A DNA stretch of 64,000 bases, from NCBI RefSeq assembly GCF_000189635.1, contig NW_002476463.1, positions 992,001 through 1,056,000 on the forward strand, read 5' to 3'. This DNA comes from Tetrahymena thermophila SB210. Its lineage: Eukaryota > Ciliophora > Oligohymenophorea > Hymenostomatida > Tetrahymenidae. The position numbers and the translations under genes were made by a program. The notes under the pieces were generated by a model. That model was not told the origin of the DNA, ran no database searches, and saw only the letters and a program-made list of their open reading frames with translations. Shown here in pieces: positions 25,486 through 37,919 of this stretch; positions within the stretch are counted from its first letter, which is position 1, and every line of letters starts with the position of its first letter.

Positions 25486-26308
25486 TTCTAATTTTACTCC
25501 TATCTTCTTCTTCATCATCTTTTTAAAAAAAAAATTTTTTCTTTTGTTTACATTTACAGCTCTCTATTTTTCTATCATTTTTATTTATTTATGTTTGTTC
25601 ATTTTTACCCTTTCATCTTTGTTTTGTACTCCTGTCTCTCTTTTTCTTTATATATGCTGCCTAGTTTTGTACCAAAATTAATTATTAACTATTATTAAAT
25701 GAATGAATGAGAGCCTTTATTTAGGCAAATATTTTATTAATATGCAAACACATTCAAGAAGAAGATGTAATGATGATGATAATTATGATGAAGATGATAC
25801 AAGATGTTTTTATGATGAATAATTTCAAATTTGAAAAGATTAAAAGAAATCTAAAAACATTATTCAAATATATTTTTATTTTTTTAATATCAAATTAAGA
25901 TCAATCAGTGAGTTAGTTTGAAAATATTTTATTAAAAAATTCATTTTTAAAAGGGATGGCTTTTTTAATCCAATCCAATCCAAAACATATAATTGAAATT
26001 TTAAAAATAAAAATAATATTTTGCTTTTGGAATAAATTGCTAATTTTACGCTATAAAATTTAATAATTTCATAAATAATTTGAAATATATCATTTTTGAA
26101 CTTCAGGTGATGATTTGTAGATAGGCTTTATAGAGTATATAGAAAATATAATAAATTATTTAAAGTGATTGAGTTATGAATTCCTTATATAAAAGTTGAT
26201 TATGATAGGTGAGATTAAATCATTTTTATATTTTAAATTCAATCAAAATATTTACTTATCTCTTTTAACATTTTAGAAAGTAGGTAGGTAGATAGTTATG
26301 TATGATTG

Positions 26309-27944
26309 ATGATAGAAGAACAGTAATTTACAAACCTTCCCTTATTGATAAGAGAGTTCTTAAATTATTGTTGCACTTAGTTAATCAGAATGAAGCTAGC
26401 TAGCTATACTTTTATTTTTCTTTAAATATTTTTTTTAATTTAGGATTGCTTTGCTTACTTGCTTGCTATGCAGTGAATTCAAATATTTAATTTAAATCAA
26501 TTTAACTTCTTTAAAGAAATTACAATTTAAAATTTATTTAAAAAAAGGCTTTTTGATCAAATCAATATATTCAACCGACCTTTTAGCAGCTAAGAAGAAT
26601 TTTTATTTGATTGCAACTACAATACTAACAGTGAAGATGAATCTTACAACTTATAATCTTTTGAGTATATTTTACTTTCAAATAGAATAAAATAATAATA
26701 AGTTTTATAATTAGAAACACTTAGGTACGAGATCAATAATACGACTTTAATTTTGGTTTAAATATTGATATATAAGGTAAGTATTTTTTATACTTTATTT
26801 TCATTCTTTTTAACCATTTTTATACTACTAGAGTAAACCTATGAAGTGGCTACATTAGGCGAAAGCCTGCACTATTAATTTAAGAGCTCTCCTATTCCTT
26901 ACGATGAATTTTAACTATCTCGTAAGTTATTTTATTTTCATTTATTTTATCTTTGACTTATCTTTAAAAAGTACCATAAGGATTTTAACAAAACTTCTAA
27001 ATCGATCAACGGATGCAATATTCAAATAATCTTTCGCTTTCTGGAGGTAAATATTTTTTAGCTTATTCAATAAATAAATAATTATTTATTTATTAATATA
27101 TGAAATTACTAAGATTCTTGTTTACTTCTCGGTGACTTGAATATTAAGGGGAGTTCTGATTATCTTGATGCTTAATAACTCAAGATGTTCAATGAATAAA
27201 GTCCAAGTACATAAGATTCGAGTAACCACTTCTTTGATGAAATAGATTAGCTACTACCAAATCCGAAGGCAAAACTAGTTGTAGACAGTGTATGATTTAT
27301 TTAAAACTGAATTGTTTAATTAAAATATAAAATTTTTTTAAAACAGAGGCGAAAAAATAGTTAAGATGTATCTACCTAAGATAACAGCTTCAACTCAAAT
27401 GAGATTGAAGAGGAATTCTCAATAATGTGATTTCCTAAACCTTTAATCTCTAAATAAGAAGTATGCAATCAGAAAACTAATTGCATATTTAAACAAAACC
27501 CCCAAAAATTTAAAGAGTTTTCAAATTAAATTTCTAAAATATGCTTTTAAAAATAAAAGTAATGCTTCTGAAAAATTGTATGAGATTAAATATTTCATTT
27601 AAATCTGTGCAAATTAATAAATTCACATCGTTGAAAAGAAAAATAAAATACTTAGAAACTCCAAGAACGACAATAGACTCCTAAATAAATGTTAGAAGCA
27701 TTTTAGCAAATAATTTGTGAGCTCTCAAAATTCAACCACCTTTAAAGTGAGTTAGGCACTATATAGCTTAACCCTACATAATTTATAATAATATTTTGCT
27801 TGTATTGCATTTACTCATAATAAGAATTTGCTTAATTTAAGGAGGTCTTCTATTTAGGGCGTTTCTTTAAATGCAGAAATGAAATTTCTAGGCGGTCTCA
27901 TTAAAAAGCATTTTCTTATTAATTTGTATAATTTGTAAATTTGA
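26309..27944 (+). CDS. Seven-exon protein of unknown function
   Basis: Model: 26309-26322, 26548-26664, 26715-26776, 26832-26921, 26972-27046, 27114-27287, 27349-27944, giving 375 residues. Exons two to seven are linked by clear GT..AG introns of 50-67 bases and each join restores protein-like sequence. The first exon is a guess: the second exon has no ATG before an in-frame TGA at 26474, and the only short upstream exon that fits the frame starts at 26309. At the last intron the donor at 27288 and acceptor ending 27348 are chosen over the overlapping GT one step on, because only this pair avoids an early TGA. The N-terminal half is acidic and Ser/Gln-rich; the C-terminal 180 residues are basic and helical with several His and Cys. 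No known domain is recognised. Confidence 0.62.
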
Positions 27945-29126
27945 ATTTATCATTTTTGTTAAAATAATTTTTTTATCATTTTTCAAAAGACTCTTTGTAG
28001 TTTGAGAGCCAATTAATTAATTACACATTATTAGTTTTTAAATTTTTATGAAAAATGTCTACTTTTTATTCATGTTAGCTTTATAATAATTATTACTCTA
28101 TATTTTATCTTATTCAATGAGTATCACATATGATCTTTTTAAAAGATCTTTGGAATTGGTCTTCTTTAAAATATATCTAGATATTGAAAAGGTATTTTTT
28201 ACTATTTCTTTATTATGATTTATAGATTTAATTGAAATTTATTACTAAAAAGTTTTATTTATTTGAGATATTTACTTTATTTTTAAAAAAATTGTAAAAT
28301 AATAAATAAAATTCTTTGATTTATTATAATTTAGTGCTTTTTCAAAGTAAAAAATTTACTAAAGTTTGTTTTATTTTTAAAAATAATTTTAAATCTTTTT
28401 TACCTTTTTTGTGTAATTAAATATTTTATAATCTAAATCCAGTTTTATTTAATTTATTTCAAAGTTTTTTTGACTTAATTTAATTGATATTTAATATTAT
28501 TAAAAGATATTTCTGTTATTTTTTAATCAAATGCTTTAAAAACTGTATATTAATATGAATGAATATTTTAAAAAACCCTACTTAACTATTTTGAAAGTAA
28601 AAGTAAATTATTTTTTTATCATAAAATCGTTAATTGAAGAATTTTTCAATTTCAAATCATCTTTTGTAAAAAAATAATGTTCAGTACTTTTTATAAATCA
28701 TGATATGCAAATATCAGTTTAGTTTAGTTGCTAGCAATACAAAAAATTAGATTTAATTATTTGCTCAAATAGTTCTATAATTTAATAGTATTTTGATATA
28801 GGCAGAAAGAGAGTTAAAAAATTTAAAAGCCAAAAAGATTTAATTGAATAATGAAATTTTATTTTATTATTTGGGAAAAGCCTACCTAAAAACAGTATAA
28901 GAGAAGAATATTCATAGATAGATAGAAATAACTAATGATGATTTGAAAAAGCAAAACAAAGCAAAGACAAACAAAGCAATTAACAAAATAAATAAATAAA
29001 CAAGCAAAATTAAGAAATTATAATTTTTTGAAGAAAAGAAAATAAATTAATAGTCAAAAAAGAAATAGTTTTGCAAATAACAAAATTAATAAATCTTTAG
29101 GAACTTATAAATAAACAACATTATAG
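27945..29126. other. AT-rich intergenic region, no gene seen
   Basis: No coding signal is seen. It holds the 3' end of the seven-exon gene and the promoter of the RRP1-like gene. Runs of AAAC/AAAG repeats near 28950-29000 lie in the presumed 5' leader. Confidence 0.5.
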
Positions 29127-31808
29127 ATGAGTATATCCACAGAAAACAATTCCAATAACAATAGCGCTTCTAACACTAATGCAATCACTCCTGCAATTAT
29201 TGCTAAAAAGCTATCAGCTATTGGTACGAAAATAGATAAATAAATGAATTTGGAAAACACTAAACTCTTTTTTTTTAAACAAAATAGTTCCTGCTAACAC
29301 AAAAGAAGTGATTGAAGAAGTTAAATCATATTTAGATTCATAAAAGCTTGATAAAGATGGATATCGTTAAATCTGGAAAGGAATCTTCTTTGGTATGTTT
29401 ATATCTTAAAAATAGTTTACATTAGAAATTTAAGTAAAAATTCTTTACTTTATAATAAAATAGCTATGTGGGCAAGTGATAAAGTTCCTGTTTAATAAGC
29501 TCTAGCTGATGAATTGGCTAATCTTATTTTTAGTGTCAATAAACAAAAATTTGAAGCCATTAACATGTGGTTTTAAGCTTGTTTCAATATAATGAATAAG
29601 GAATGGGCTAAAATTGATTACTGGAGAGTAAATAAGTTCTCCTCCTTAATGAGAAAAGTTATAACTGCCTTTATCAGATATTTAAGGAAGAAAGGCTATA
29701 ATACTGATGTAATTATTGATTAATTACTAATTCTACTCAATTTAATTCTCAAATAAAAAGCACATAGATTTTAATCCTTATTTAAAAAATAATAATTAGT
29801 ATGTCAGATAATTCAGCAAATCTGTTCATGATGAATTCTACGTTGAACAAACTCAAACAGGTAAGAATTTTCATATTTTGATCATTTTGACTTAAAAATT
29901 TATCTATTAATAAATCTGTCTATCTTTTTAAAGTAAATTTACTCCTTAGATTATTCTCCTAAATAGCTTAAAAATGTATTAAAATAAACTATTTCTCATA
30001 AAAAGCCAAATTAAAAAGCAAATTAGTAGAAGGCTTACTATTTAGGAATTAAATTTATTTAAAGTATCAAACAGTTTATTCACAAAGTGCTTGTGAGTTA
30101 AATTAATTGATTGTTTATTAGTTACATTGATAGATAGATATAAAAATAAATAGATAAATTTTTGATTAATTTGTCAATATTTAAAATTCTAATTAATTTT
30201 TAATCAGTAAGTGGATTAGCTCTACATATTATGCAAATATTCCCAGAAGTTTTGAGTCATTTTACTAGTGCAAAACATGATTAAGTTTGTTTGTTTCTTG
30301 ATATCTTCTTGAAATAGCTCAATCCTAATTCTTGCAAGGGACTTAGATAAAAAATAAAGGAATGCATTTTCGAAAAAATAATAGAATTGAAGAATTCATC
30401 TTAGCTATATTAAAATTTTAACTTGAAAGCTTATCGTGAAAAGTTATTTGACATAGCAAAAAAGAAGTAATAGATAATTAGACTAACTTAAATATAAATA
30501 TTAAATGCTTCTTATATATAATTAGGAAAACTGATGATGTCTCAAGAAAGGAAATTTATGAAATAGTCGAGCTTATAGATGCTAATGTTTAATTAGATGA
30601 AGAAGATGAAAGATATAACAAGTACATTAAAGAAAAGGAAGAAAATAGATAAAAGGTTAATGCAGAAAAAGAACTTAAAAAGAAAGCCAAAGAACCTTCA
30701 TAAAAGAAAAATAAAGATGAAAAACAATCAAATAAAAAAGAAGAAAAAGTTAACAAGAAGGCTGATTTAGAAAATGAAGAGTAAAACAAATAAAAAAAGT
30801 AAAAACTCAATGATACATCTGCAAAATCAGTTGATAATAAATAGTAAAAGGTGACTGAGTCAAATAAAAAAAATGAAGAATAAAAAGAAAACAAAAGTTC
30901 AGCAAATACTAAAAATGAAGAAAAGTTAACTAAATAGCAAAAGAAAGAGCTTAAAAAGTAAGAAAAATTATAGCAAATGATAGATGAGGAAGAAAAGAAA
31001 CTTTTATAAGAAGAAAAAAAACTCAATTAAATGGAACAAAAGCTATTAAAATAGGAAAAAAATGGTGAAAAGCTTTCTAAAAATGCTAAGAAACAAGTAT
31101 AGGAACCTGAATAAAATGAAGAAGATTGGGATGATGAAGAAGACGATGAAGAAGAAGATTTTTAAGATGAAGAAGGAGAGGAAGATGATGAAGACGAAGA
31201 CGATGAAGATTTCTAAGGAGAAGAAGATGAAGAAGATGACGAAGAAGAGGATGAAGAAGAAGATTGCGATGAAGAAGAAATGGAACTTACTGAGGAATAA
31301 TTAAAAGCTATATTAGGCAAAAACGGTGATTTGGAAGATGATGAAGATGAATTAGATGAAGAAGAATTGCAGATGTTAATTAAAGGTACTGCTGAAGACA
31401 TTGAGGTCGATGATATGGATGATGATTTTTACTGTGAAGATGATTTTGAGGGATATGACATTTAGGAAGTTACTAATAATCCTCTCAGAATTAATGGATT
31501 ATAAAATGTCTATAACAGCTTACCTGAATATCATTTTCTTTCAGATCCTTAAAAAATTAAATACTTTAATAACTTAACAAGCAAATTTAAATAAAATCTT
31601 TTAAAAGAAAAAACAAATGGCTGCTCTCATAAAAAATCTGTAATTATCAATACAAACAACAACTTGATCAAAGGTAAATTTTTTTTTTGATATTACGATC
31701 TTATATTTAAATAATATTTTTAAAGAGTTTGATTTGAATGAAGAAGTCACAGCAATCTCTAAAGCCCCTGTCATAAAGAAAGCCAAAAAGGTTAAAACAG
31801 CAGCTTGA
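29127..31808 (+). CDS. RRP1: RRP1/Nop52-family ribosome biogenesis protein
   Basis: Eight exons: 29127-29223, 29288-29392, 29464-29708, 29768-29860, 29934-30096, 30208-30466, 30526-31673, 31726-31808, giving 730 residues. The family acts in the nucleolus in pre-rRNA processing for the large ribosomal subunit. The Nop52 core is clear: YRQIWKGIFFAMWASDKVPV (about residues 60-79), matching the family's WKGLFYCMWMSDKP-type block, then helices to about residue 150, then SGLALHIMQIF, matching its GLxxHxxDI block. Between them lies an insertion of roughly 80 residues that human RRP1 lacks. After about residue 330 comes a Lys/Glu/Gln coiled region, then a tract of about 60 residues that are nearly all Asp and Glu (31120-31275), then a conserved-looking tail. 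The donor at 30097 is uncertain; another at 30064 would remove about 11 residues. Confidence 0.88.
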
Positions 31809-32638
31809 ATTTGAAAACAATAACTTATAACTACAAAATGAATTACAAAATTCAATCAAATATCTATAAATTTGGCAACAAAGCAATACTAATAAAGAAA
31901 GAAATGAAACATAAAATTGAAATCACAAACAAATAAATTATTTAATGTTGAATTCTTAAGCTACAATAAATAACTCCAGACATACTTAATTTATATCAAT
32001 GAATATTAACAATTAAATGGAAAAATTGTATTATTTATCTAAACTCTTTTAATCACTTAAATAAAGATAGTATATTCTTGTACTAAATATTATTTTGTAT
32101 ATATTTTATTGAATCAGATTACATATAATATTTTTTCATTTAATTATTATATACTTCCTAAAATATTGTGCATTTAATTAATAAATAACGCATAACTATG
32201 ATTATATGTCCTTATAAAATTCAGAAAGATAACTTAACAATACTAAATTTTAATCAAATTTTGGTTTTTTTTTTTTGAACCTAATTGAATTTAATAAAAC
32301 TGTATAAACTGTATATGATATAAAATTTGATGTAACTTCATAATTTGTTTATTGGGTTTATTGATAATGAAGTATTTTAAAATGAATATAAACATTAAAA
32401 AATGAATTTAAATAACAATAAAATTGATTAATAGTTAATTACACTGTTTTTTAATGATAATATAATATTATTTAGAATAAATGAAATTAATTATTCATTT
32501 AAATTTGTAGTAATTAGCAATATTTTATATTAAATTGTTTTTTAGACTTATTTATCTGCTTTGTTAAATATAGAAGATAGATTGATGGATGAATAGTTGG
32601 ATAGGCGTGAAAATTTTAGTTTAAAAAAGCTAAACTTT
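31809..32638. other. Intergenic region before the Rab repeat units
   Basis: No gene is seen. It contains the 3' end of the RRP1-like gene; from about 32240 on it belongs to the first of three repeated units. Confidence 0.5.
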
Positions 32639-33349
32639 TCAACAACAATTTTTTTTAGTTTCTCCATTTTCTTATTTTTTCTTTGGTACAATAGATTAAG
32701 GAGACCTAGTAGAACTTTTTATCTCATACTAATCTAAGCACATTTTAGCAAGTTAATAAAAAGATTCGCTCACATTAATATTATTAAGAGCACTAGTTTC
32801 CTAAAAAGGAATATTATATTACTCAGCAAGCTTTTCACCCTATTCTAATGAAACTACTCTTTGTTTTGAATCAGATTTATTTCCAACTAATAATATAGAT
32901 ATATTAGCATTATCGAAATTTTCTTTTATGCATTAAATCCAGCTTCCTACTTTCTCAAACGATTCTTAGTCTTCTACTGAATAGGCTACTAAAATACCAT
33001 GAGCTGCTTTGAAATAATTTGGAGTAATGGTTCTAAATTTATCCTAACTAGCTGTATCCAAAATATGCAAATTAAGCTTTTTTTTATTAATTTCAAGTTT
33101 TTTTATTTTTAAATCTATACCTTTTTATTAACAAAGAAATTTACTTTTACATGTTTATATTTTTTTGAATTAGATCATTATTTTTTTAATTTTAAAATAA
33201 TCAATAAATACAATACCCAATGTGATTATGCTACTATTTGGAAATTCACTATTGCAATATCTCACCAATAGACATGTATTTCCAACTGCTGAGTTGCCTA
33301 TCATTAATATTTTAAAATAAATTTGCTAATCATCCTTATTCTAACTCAT
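32639..33349 (-). CDS. Rab-like GTPase, copy 1, altered P-loop
   Basis: Exons 33217-33349 and 32639-33120 (intron 96 bases) give 204 residues ending in CC, the double-cysteine signal for geranylgeranylation in Rab proteins. The fold motifs are present, but the P-loop reads GNSAVGNT (18-25), so the invariant Lys is N24, and the switch II motif reads DTASQ (67-71), with Ser in place of the invariant Gly. NKSD and ETSA are kept. Loss of the P-loop Lys should cripple GTP/GDP binding by normal rules, so this copy is either decaying or working without ordinary nucleotide cycling. The frame is intact, with no stop or frameshift, which argues that decay is recent or that the protein is retained. Confidence 0.85.
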
Positions 33350-33924
33350 AAATCAATTTTTCACAAATAACCTTTTACTTTACTTTCTTTTCAAGTATAT
33401 TTATTTTTTGAATTTTAATTTATAAAAATTTAATACTTCTTTACAGGTTAATTGATTATTGAATATCATGTTAGTATCATACCATAAAAATTTATTCCGC
33501 ACCACATATCTTGAAATTAGAATATTTTCTCATATAATTTAAACATTAAGAAATTAATAAAAAAAGGTCTGTTTGATAATGCAAATTACAAAATTAATTC
33601 CAGTAAAATAAATCTTAAAATAAAATGGATGAATGTATACTTATTTTTTAAAATTTGTTAAAAATAAATTAAGTCTTCTCTATTCACTATTTATTAATAC
33701 TAATTTCATGATAAGCAAAAAGATTACAAACTATTTGTTATTAACTGAATAATTTAGACTAATAAAATCCAAAAAAACTATAGGAGAAAATAAAACAAAA
33801 AAGACTTACAAATATTAATTATAAAAATAAGTAAAAAGTACTATCCTTATTTTTAATATTAATAAAAGATAAATATCAATTAATATTACTAAATTATTAT
33901 CTTATAATTATAGTTAAATGGCTA

Positions 33925-34014
33925 ATGATTGAGACTGAAATTAAAAACAAGAGATTTTCTGTGGTTTGTTATTTTGTATTAGCTTATTGCTCATTTAGTT
34001 ATACTATTCTCTGA
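33925..34014 (+). pseudogene. 5' fragment of the small membrane protein gene, copy 1
   Basis: The first codons match the gene at 37920 (ATGATTGAGACTGAAATTAA), but a deletion shifts the frame and TGA follows at 34012. Only the copied 5' end is here; the rest of the gene is missing. Confidence 0.75.
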
Positions 34015-34568
34015 TAATTATTTCTCTAGTAGGAAATAAATATTTTTTTGAATAATATTTTATTTTAAAAATTTAAAGAAAATTTATAATCATAAAAAAA
34101 GGTATATAAATAGGTTTCGAACCTGAACAAACAAAAAAATAAAAAGGTTTTAATCAAAGATTAGGTTTTTTGAACTTCAAATTTTGGTTTGTTTTTTTTT
34201 TGACCTAATTAAATTTTATAAAACTGTATAAACAGTATATGATTTAAAATTTGATGTAACTTCTTAATTTATTTATTGGGTTTATTGATAATCAAGTATT
34301 TTAAAATGAATATAAACATTAATAAATGAATTCAAATTACAATAAAATTGATTAATAGTTAATTACACTGTTTTTTAATGATAATATAACATTATAATAT
34401 TAATAAAATAATAAATGAAAATTATTTTTTTAAATTTGTTGTAATTAGCAATATTTTATATAAAATTGTTTTTTAGACTTATTTATCTGCTTTGTTAAAT
34501 ATAGAAGATAGATTGATGGATGAGTAGTTGGATAGGTGTGAAAATTTTAGTTTAAAAAGCTAAACTTT

Positions 34569-35274
34569 TCAACAACAATTTTTTTTAGTTTCTCCATTTT
34601 CTTATTTTTTCTTTGGAATATTAGACTAAGGAGAAATAGTAGAACTTTTTATCTCATACTAATCTAAGCACATTATAGCAAGTTAATCAAAAGATTCGCT
34701 CACATTAATATTATCAAGAGCACTAGTTTCCTAAAAAGGAATATTATATTACTCAGCAAGCTTTTCACCCTATTCTAATGAAACTACTCTTTGTTTTGAA
34801 TCAGATTTATTTCCAACTAATAATATAGATATATTAGCATTATCGCATTTTTCTTTTATGCATTAAATCCAGCTTCCTACTTTCTCAAACGATTCTTAGT
34901 CTTCTACTGAATAGGCTACTAAAATACCATGAGCTGCTTTGAAATAATTTGAAGTAATGGTTCTAAATCTTTCCGAACCAGCTGTATCCCAAATATACAA
35001 TTTAAGCTTTTTTTTATTAATTTCAAGTTTTTTTATATAATAATCTATACCTTTTTATTAACAAAATTTACTTACATGTTTATATTTTTTTCAATTAGAT
35101 CATTATTTTTTTAATTTTAAAATAATCAATAAATACAATACCCTATGTGGTTATGTTACTATTTGGAAATTTACTTTTCCAATATCTCAGCAATAGACAT
35201 GTCTTTCCAACTGCTTAGTTGCCTATAATTAATAGCTTAAAACAAATTTCCTAATGTTCCTTATTCAAACTCAT
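34569..35274 (-). CDS. Rab-like GTPase, copy 2, altered catalytic site
   Basis: Exons 35142-35274 and 34569-35050 (intron 91 bases) give 204 residues ending in CC. The P-loop GNQAVGKT (18-25) keeps the Lys, and NKSD and ETSA are present. Switch II reads DTAGSER (67-73): the catalytic Gln of DTAGQ is Ser at 71. In Rab and Ras proteins changing this Gln strongly reduces GTP hydrolysis, so the product may stay GTP-bound, if made. The intron matches the other copies in position and sequence. The frame is open throughout. Confidence 0.85.
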
Positions 35275-35530
35275 TAATAAACTTTTCACAAATAACCTTT
35301 TACTCTACTTTTTTTTCAAGTATTTTTATCTTTTGAGTTTTAATTTATAAAAATTTAATACTTCTTTACAGGTTAATTGATTATTGAATATCATGTTAGT
35401 ATCATACCATAAAAATTTATTCAGCACCACATATCTTGAAATTAGAATATTTTCTCATATAATTTAAACATTAAGAAATTAATAAAAAAAGGTCTATTCG
35501 ATAATATAAATTACAAAATTAATTCCAGTA

Positions 35531-35822
35531 AAATAAATCTTAAAATAAAATGGATGAATGAATCCTTATTTTTTACAATTTGTTAAAAATAAATTAAGTC
35601 TTCTCTATTCACTATTTATTAATGTTAATTTCATGATAAGCAAAAAGATCAACAGACCTTTTTTTATTAATTTCTTAATTTTTAAATTTATATGAGAAAA
35701 TAAAAATAAATCTTAAAATAAAATGGATGAATGAATCCTTATTTTTTATTATTTGTTAAAAATAAATTAAGTCTTCTCTATTCACTATTTATTAATGCTA
35801 ATTTCATGATAAGCAAAAAGAT
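35531..35822. repeat. Nested 118-bp direct duplication
   Basis: 35531-35648 and 35704-35822 are near-identical direct copies, beginning AAATAAATCTTAAAATAAAA and ending in AAGCAAAAAGAT. They are separated by about 55 bases beginning CAACAGACC, which resemble sequence in unit 3 near 37555-37605. Only unit 2 has the doubling. Confidence 0.75.
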
Positions 35823-36023
35823 TACAAACTATTTGTTATTAACTGAATAATTTAGACTAATAAAATCCAAAAAAAACATATGGAGAAAATAAAACAAAAA
35901 AGACTTACAAATATTAATTGTAAAAATAAGTAAAAATTACTATCCTTATTTTTAATATTAATAAAAGATAAATATCAATTAATATTATTAAACTATTATC
36001 TTATAATTATAGTTAAATTGCTA

Positions 36024-36080
36024 ATGAATGTGACTTATTTTGTATTAGCTTATGGCTCATTTAGTTATACTATTCTCTGA
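36024..36080 (+). pseudogene. 5' fragment of the small membrane protein gene, copy 2
   Basis: A shorter remnant than that in unit 1: a deletion removed most of the first 20 codons, and the same TATACTATTCTCTGA ending stops it. It shows that units 1 and 2 share an ancestor that already carried the truncation. Confidence 0.65.
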
Positions 36081-36585
36081 TAATTATTTCTCTAATGGGA
36101 AATAAATATTTTTTTGAATAATATTTTATTTTTAAAATTTAAAGAAAATTTAAAATAAATGAGAAAATTCAGTTTTTTGAACAATAAAATTTGGTCTTTT
36201 TTGGACATTATTGAATTTTATAAAACTGTATAAAATAAAATATGATATAAAATTTTGATGTAACTTAATATTTTTTTTATTGGATTTATTGATAATGAAG
36301 TATTTTAAAATGAATATAAACATTAATAAATGAATTTATTCTAACTATCTGATAGATTAATAGTTAATTTTATAGTTTTTTAATGATCATATAATATTAG
36401 AATATTAATAAAATAATAAATGAAATTAATTATTTATATAAATTTGTGGTAATTAACAATTTTTTATATTAAATTGATTTTTAGATTTATTTATTTGTTT
36501 ATATGCTTTGTTAAAATATAGAAGATAGATTGATGGGTAAATAGTTGAATAGGTGTGAAAGTTTCAGTTTAAAAAGCTAGACTTT

Positions 36586-37346
36586 TCAACAACAATTTTT
36601 TTTACTTTCTCCGTTTTCATCTTTTTTCTTTGAAGTTAACTTTTTAGATTAAGAAGGGCCAGTTATTTGCTCATCAATATCGTTTGATGAAGATTTCTGG
36701 TTCTTTTTTTTAGAGCTTATTATTTCATGCTAATCTAAGCACATTTTAGCAAGTTAATTAAAAGATTCGGTCACATTAATATTATCAAGAGCACTAGTTT
36801 CCTAAAAAGGAATATTATATTACTCAGCAAGCTTTTTACCCTATTCATATGTAACTACTCTTTGTTTTGAATCTGATTTATTTCCAACTAATAAAATAGA
36901 TATATTAACATTATCGCAATTTTCTTTTATACTTTCAATCCAGCTTCCTACTTTGTCAAAAGATTCTTAATCTTCTACTGAATATGCTACAACAATACCA
37001 TCAGATCCTTTGTAATAATTTGTAGTAATAGTTCTCCATTTTTCCTAACCAGCTGTATCCCAAATAGACAGTTTAAGCTTCTTTCCATTCATTTCAAGTC
37101 TTTTTATTTAAAAATCTACCCCTATTTATTAACAAAGTATTTACTTACATGTTGATATATTTTTGAATTAGATCATTATTTTTTTAATTTAAAATAATCA
37201 ATAAATACAATACCTACTGTGAGTATGTGGCTATATGAAAATTTATTATTGCAATATCTCAGCAATAGACATGTCTTTCCAACTGTTGAGTTACCTATAA
37301 TTAATAGCTTAAAACAAATTTCCTAATGTTCCTTATTCAAACTCAT
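36586..37346 (-). CDS. Rab-family small GTPase, intact copy
   Basis: Exons 37214-37346 and 36586-37121 (intron 92 bases) give 222 residues. All GTPase motifs are present: P-loop GNSTVGKT (18-25), switch I T44, WDTAGQE (66-72), NKSD (126-129) and ETSA (153-156). The C-terminus ends in CC for double prenylation, so the protein should cycle between cytosol and a membrane and direct vesicle traffic. The exact Rab subfamily cannot be fixed by eye. The hypervariable tail (about 180-215) is longer than in the two neighbouring copies by a Lys/Ser/Asp-rich insert. This is the only one of the three copies expected to bind and hydrolyse GTP normally. Confidence 0.92.
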
Positions 37347-37919
37347 AAATAAATCTTTCACAAATAACCTTTTACTTTACTTTCTTTTCAAGTATTTTTA
37401 TCTTTTGAATTTAATTTATAAAAATTTTATACTTCTTTACAGATTAATTGATTATTGAATATCATGTTATTAGCCTACCATAAAAAATTATTCCGCACCA
37501 CATATCTTTTAATTAGAATATAATAACTGGAATTAATTTTGATAATTTGCCTGATCCAAGAGACCTTTTTTTGTTACTTCCTTAATTTTTAAATTTAAAC
37601 GAGAAAATAAAATAAAATGGGTGAATCAATCCTCATTTTTATAATTTGTTAAAAATAAATTAAGTCTTCTCTATTCACTGTTTAGGAATGGTAATTTCCT
37701 GATAAGCAAAAAAGATTATAAACTACTTGTTTATTAACTGAAAAATGTAAACTAATAAAATCCAAAAAAGCTAAAGGAGAAAACAAATCAAAAAAAGACT
37801 TTACAAATTTTAATTGTAAAAATAAGAAAAAAGCACTATCTTTATTTTTAGTACTAATAAAAGATAAATATAATATAATATTATTAAATTATCATCTAAT
37901 AATTCTAGTTAAATAGCTA
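37347..37919. other. Region between divergent genes, part of repeat unit 3
   Basis: It separates the start codons of the intact Rab gene (minus) and the small membrane protein gene (plus). It is shared, with changes, with units 1 and 2 and should hold both promoters. Confidence 0.5.

Larger units (their letters stand above)
23986..26308. other. Long intergenic region with structured segments
   Basis: No protein gene is supported over 2.3 kb. It contains a perfect hairpin at 24040-24066 and a cluster of nested inverted repeats at 25351-25485, both listed separately, and many A/T runs and GATGAT or AATC microsatellites. A minus-strand open frame near 24000-24290 was considered and not accepted. 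Confidence 0.5.
32240..34130. repeat. Tandem repeat unit 1 of 3 (Rab-like locus)
   Basis: A unit of about 1.9 kb contains a minus-strand Rab-like gene, its flanks and the 5' end of the small membrane protein gene. It aligns by eye with 34150-36155 and 36175-37990 over nearly its whole length, with the same intron position. Units 1 and 2 are more alike than either is to unit 3. Confidence 0.88.
34150..36155. repeat. Tandem repeat unit 2 of 3 (Rab-like locus)
   Basis: Second copy of the unit; see the entry at 32240. It carries an extra internal duplication of about 118 bases (35531-35648 and 35704-35822). Confidence 0.88.

Noticed and set aside
31213-31401. Antisense Ser-rich open frame
   Set aside because: It is the mirror of the GAA/GAT acidic tract of the RRP1-like gene on the plus strand.
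34100-34135. GGTTTCGAACC, resembling a tRNA T-arm
   Set aside because: No acceptor, D or anticodon arm can be placed around it on either strand; it is a short palindrome in the Rab repeat unit.
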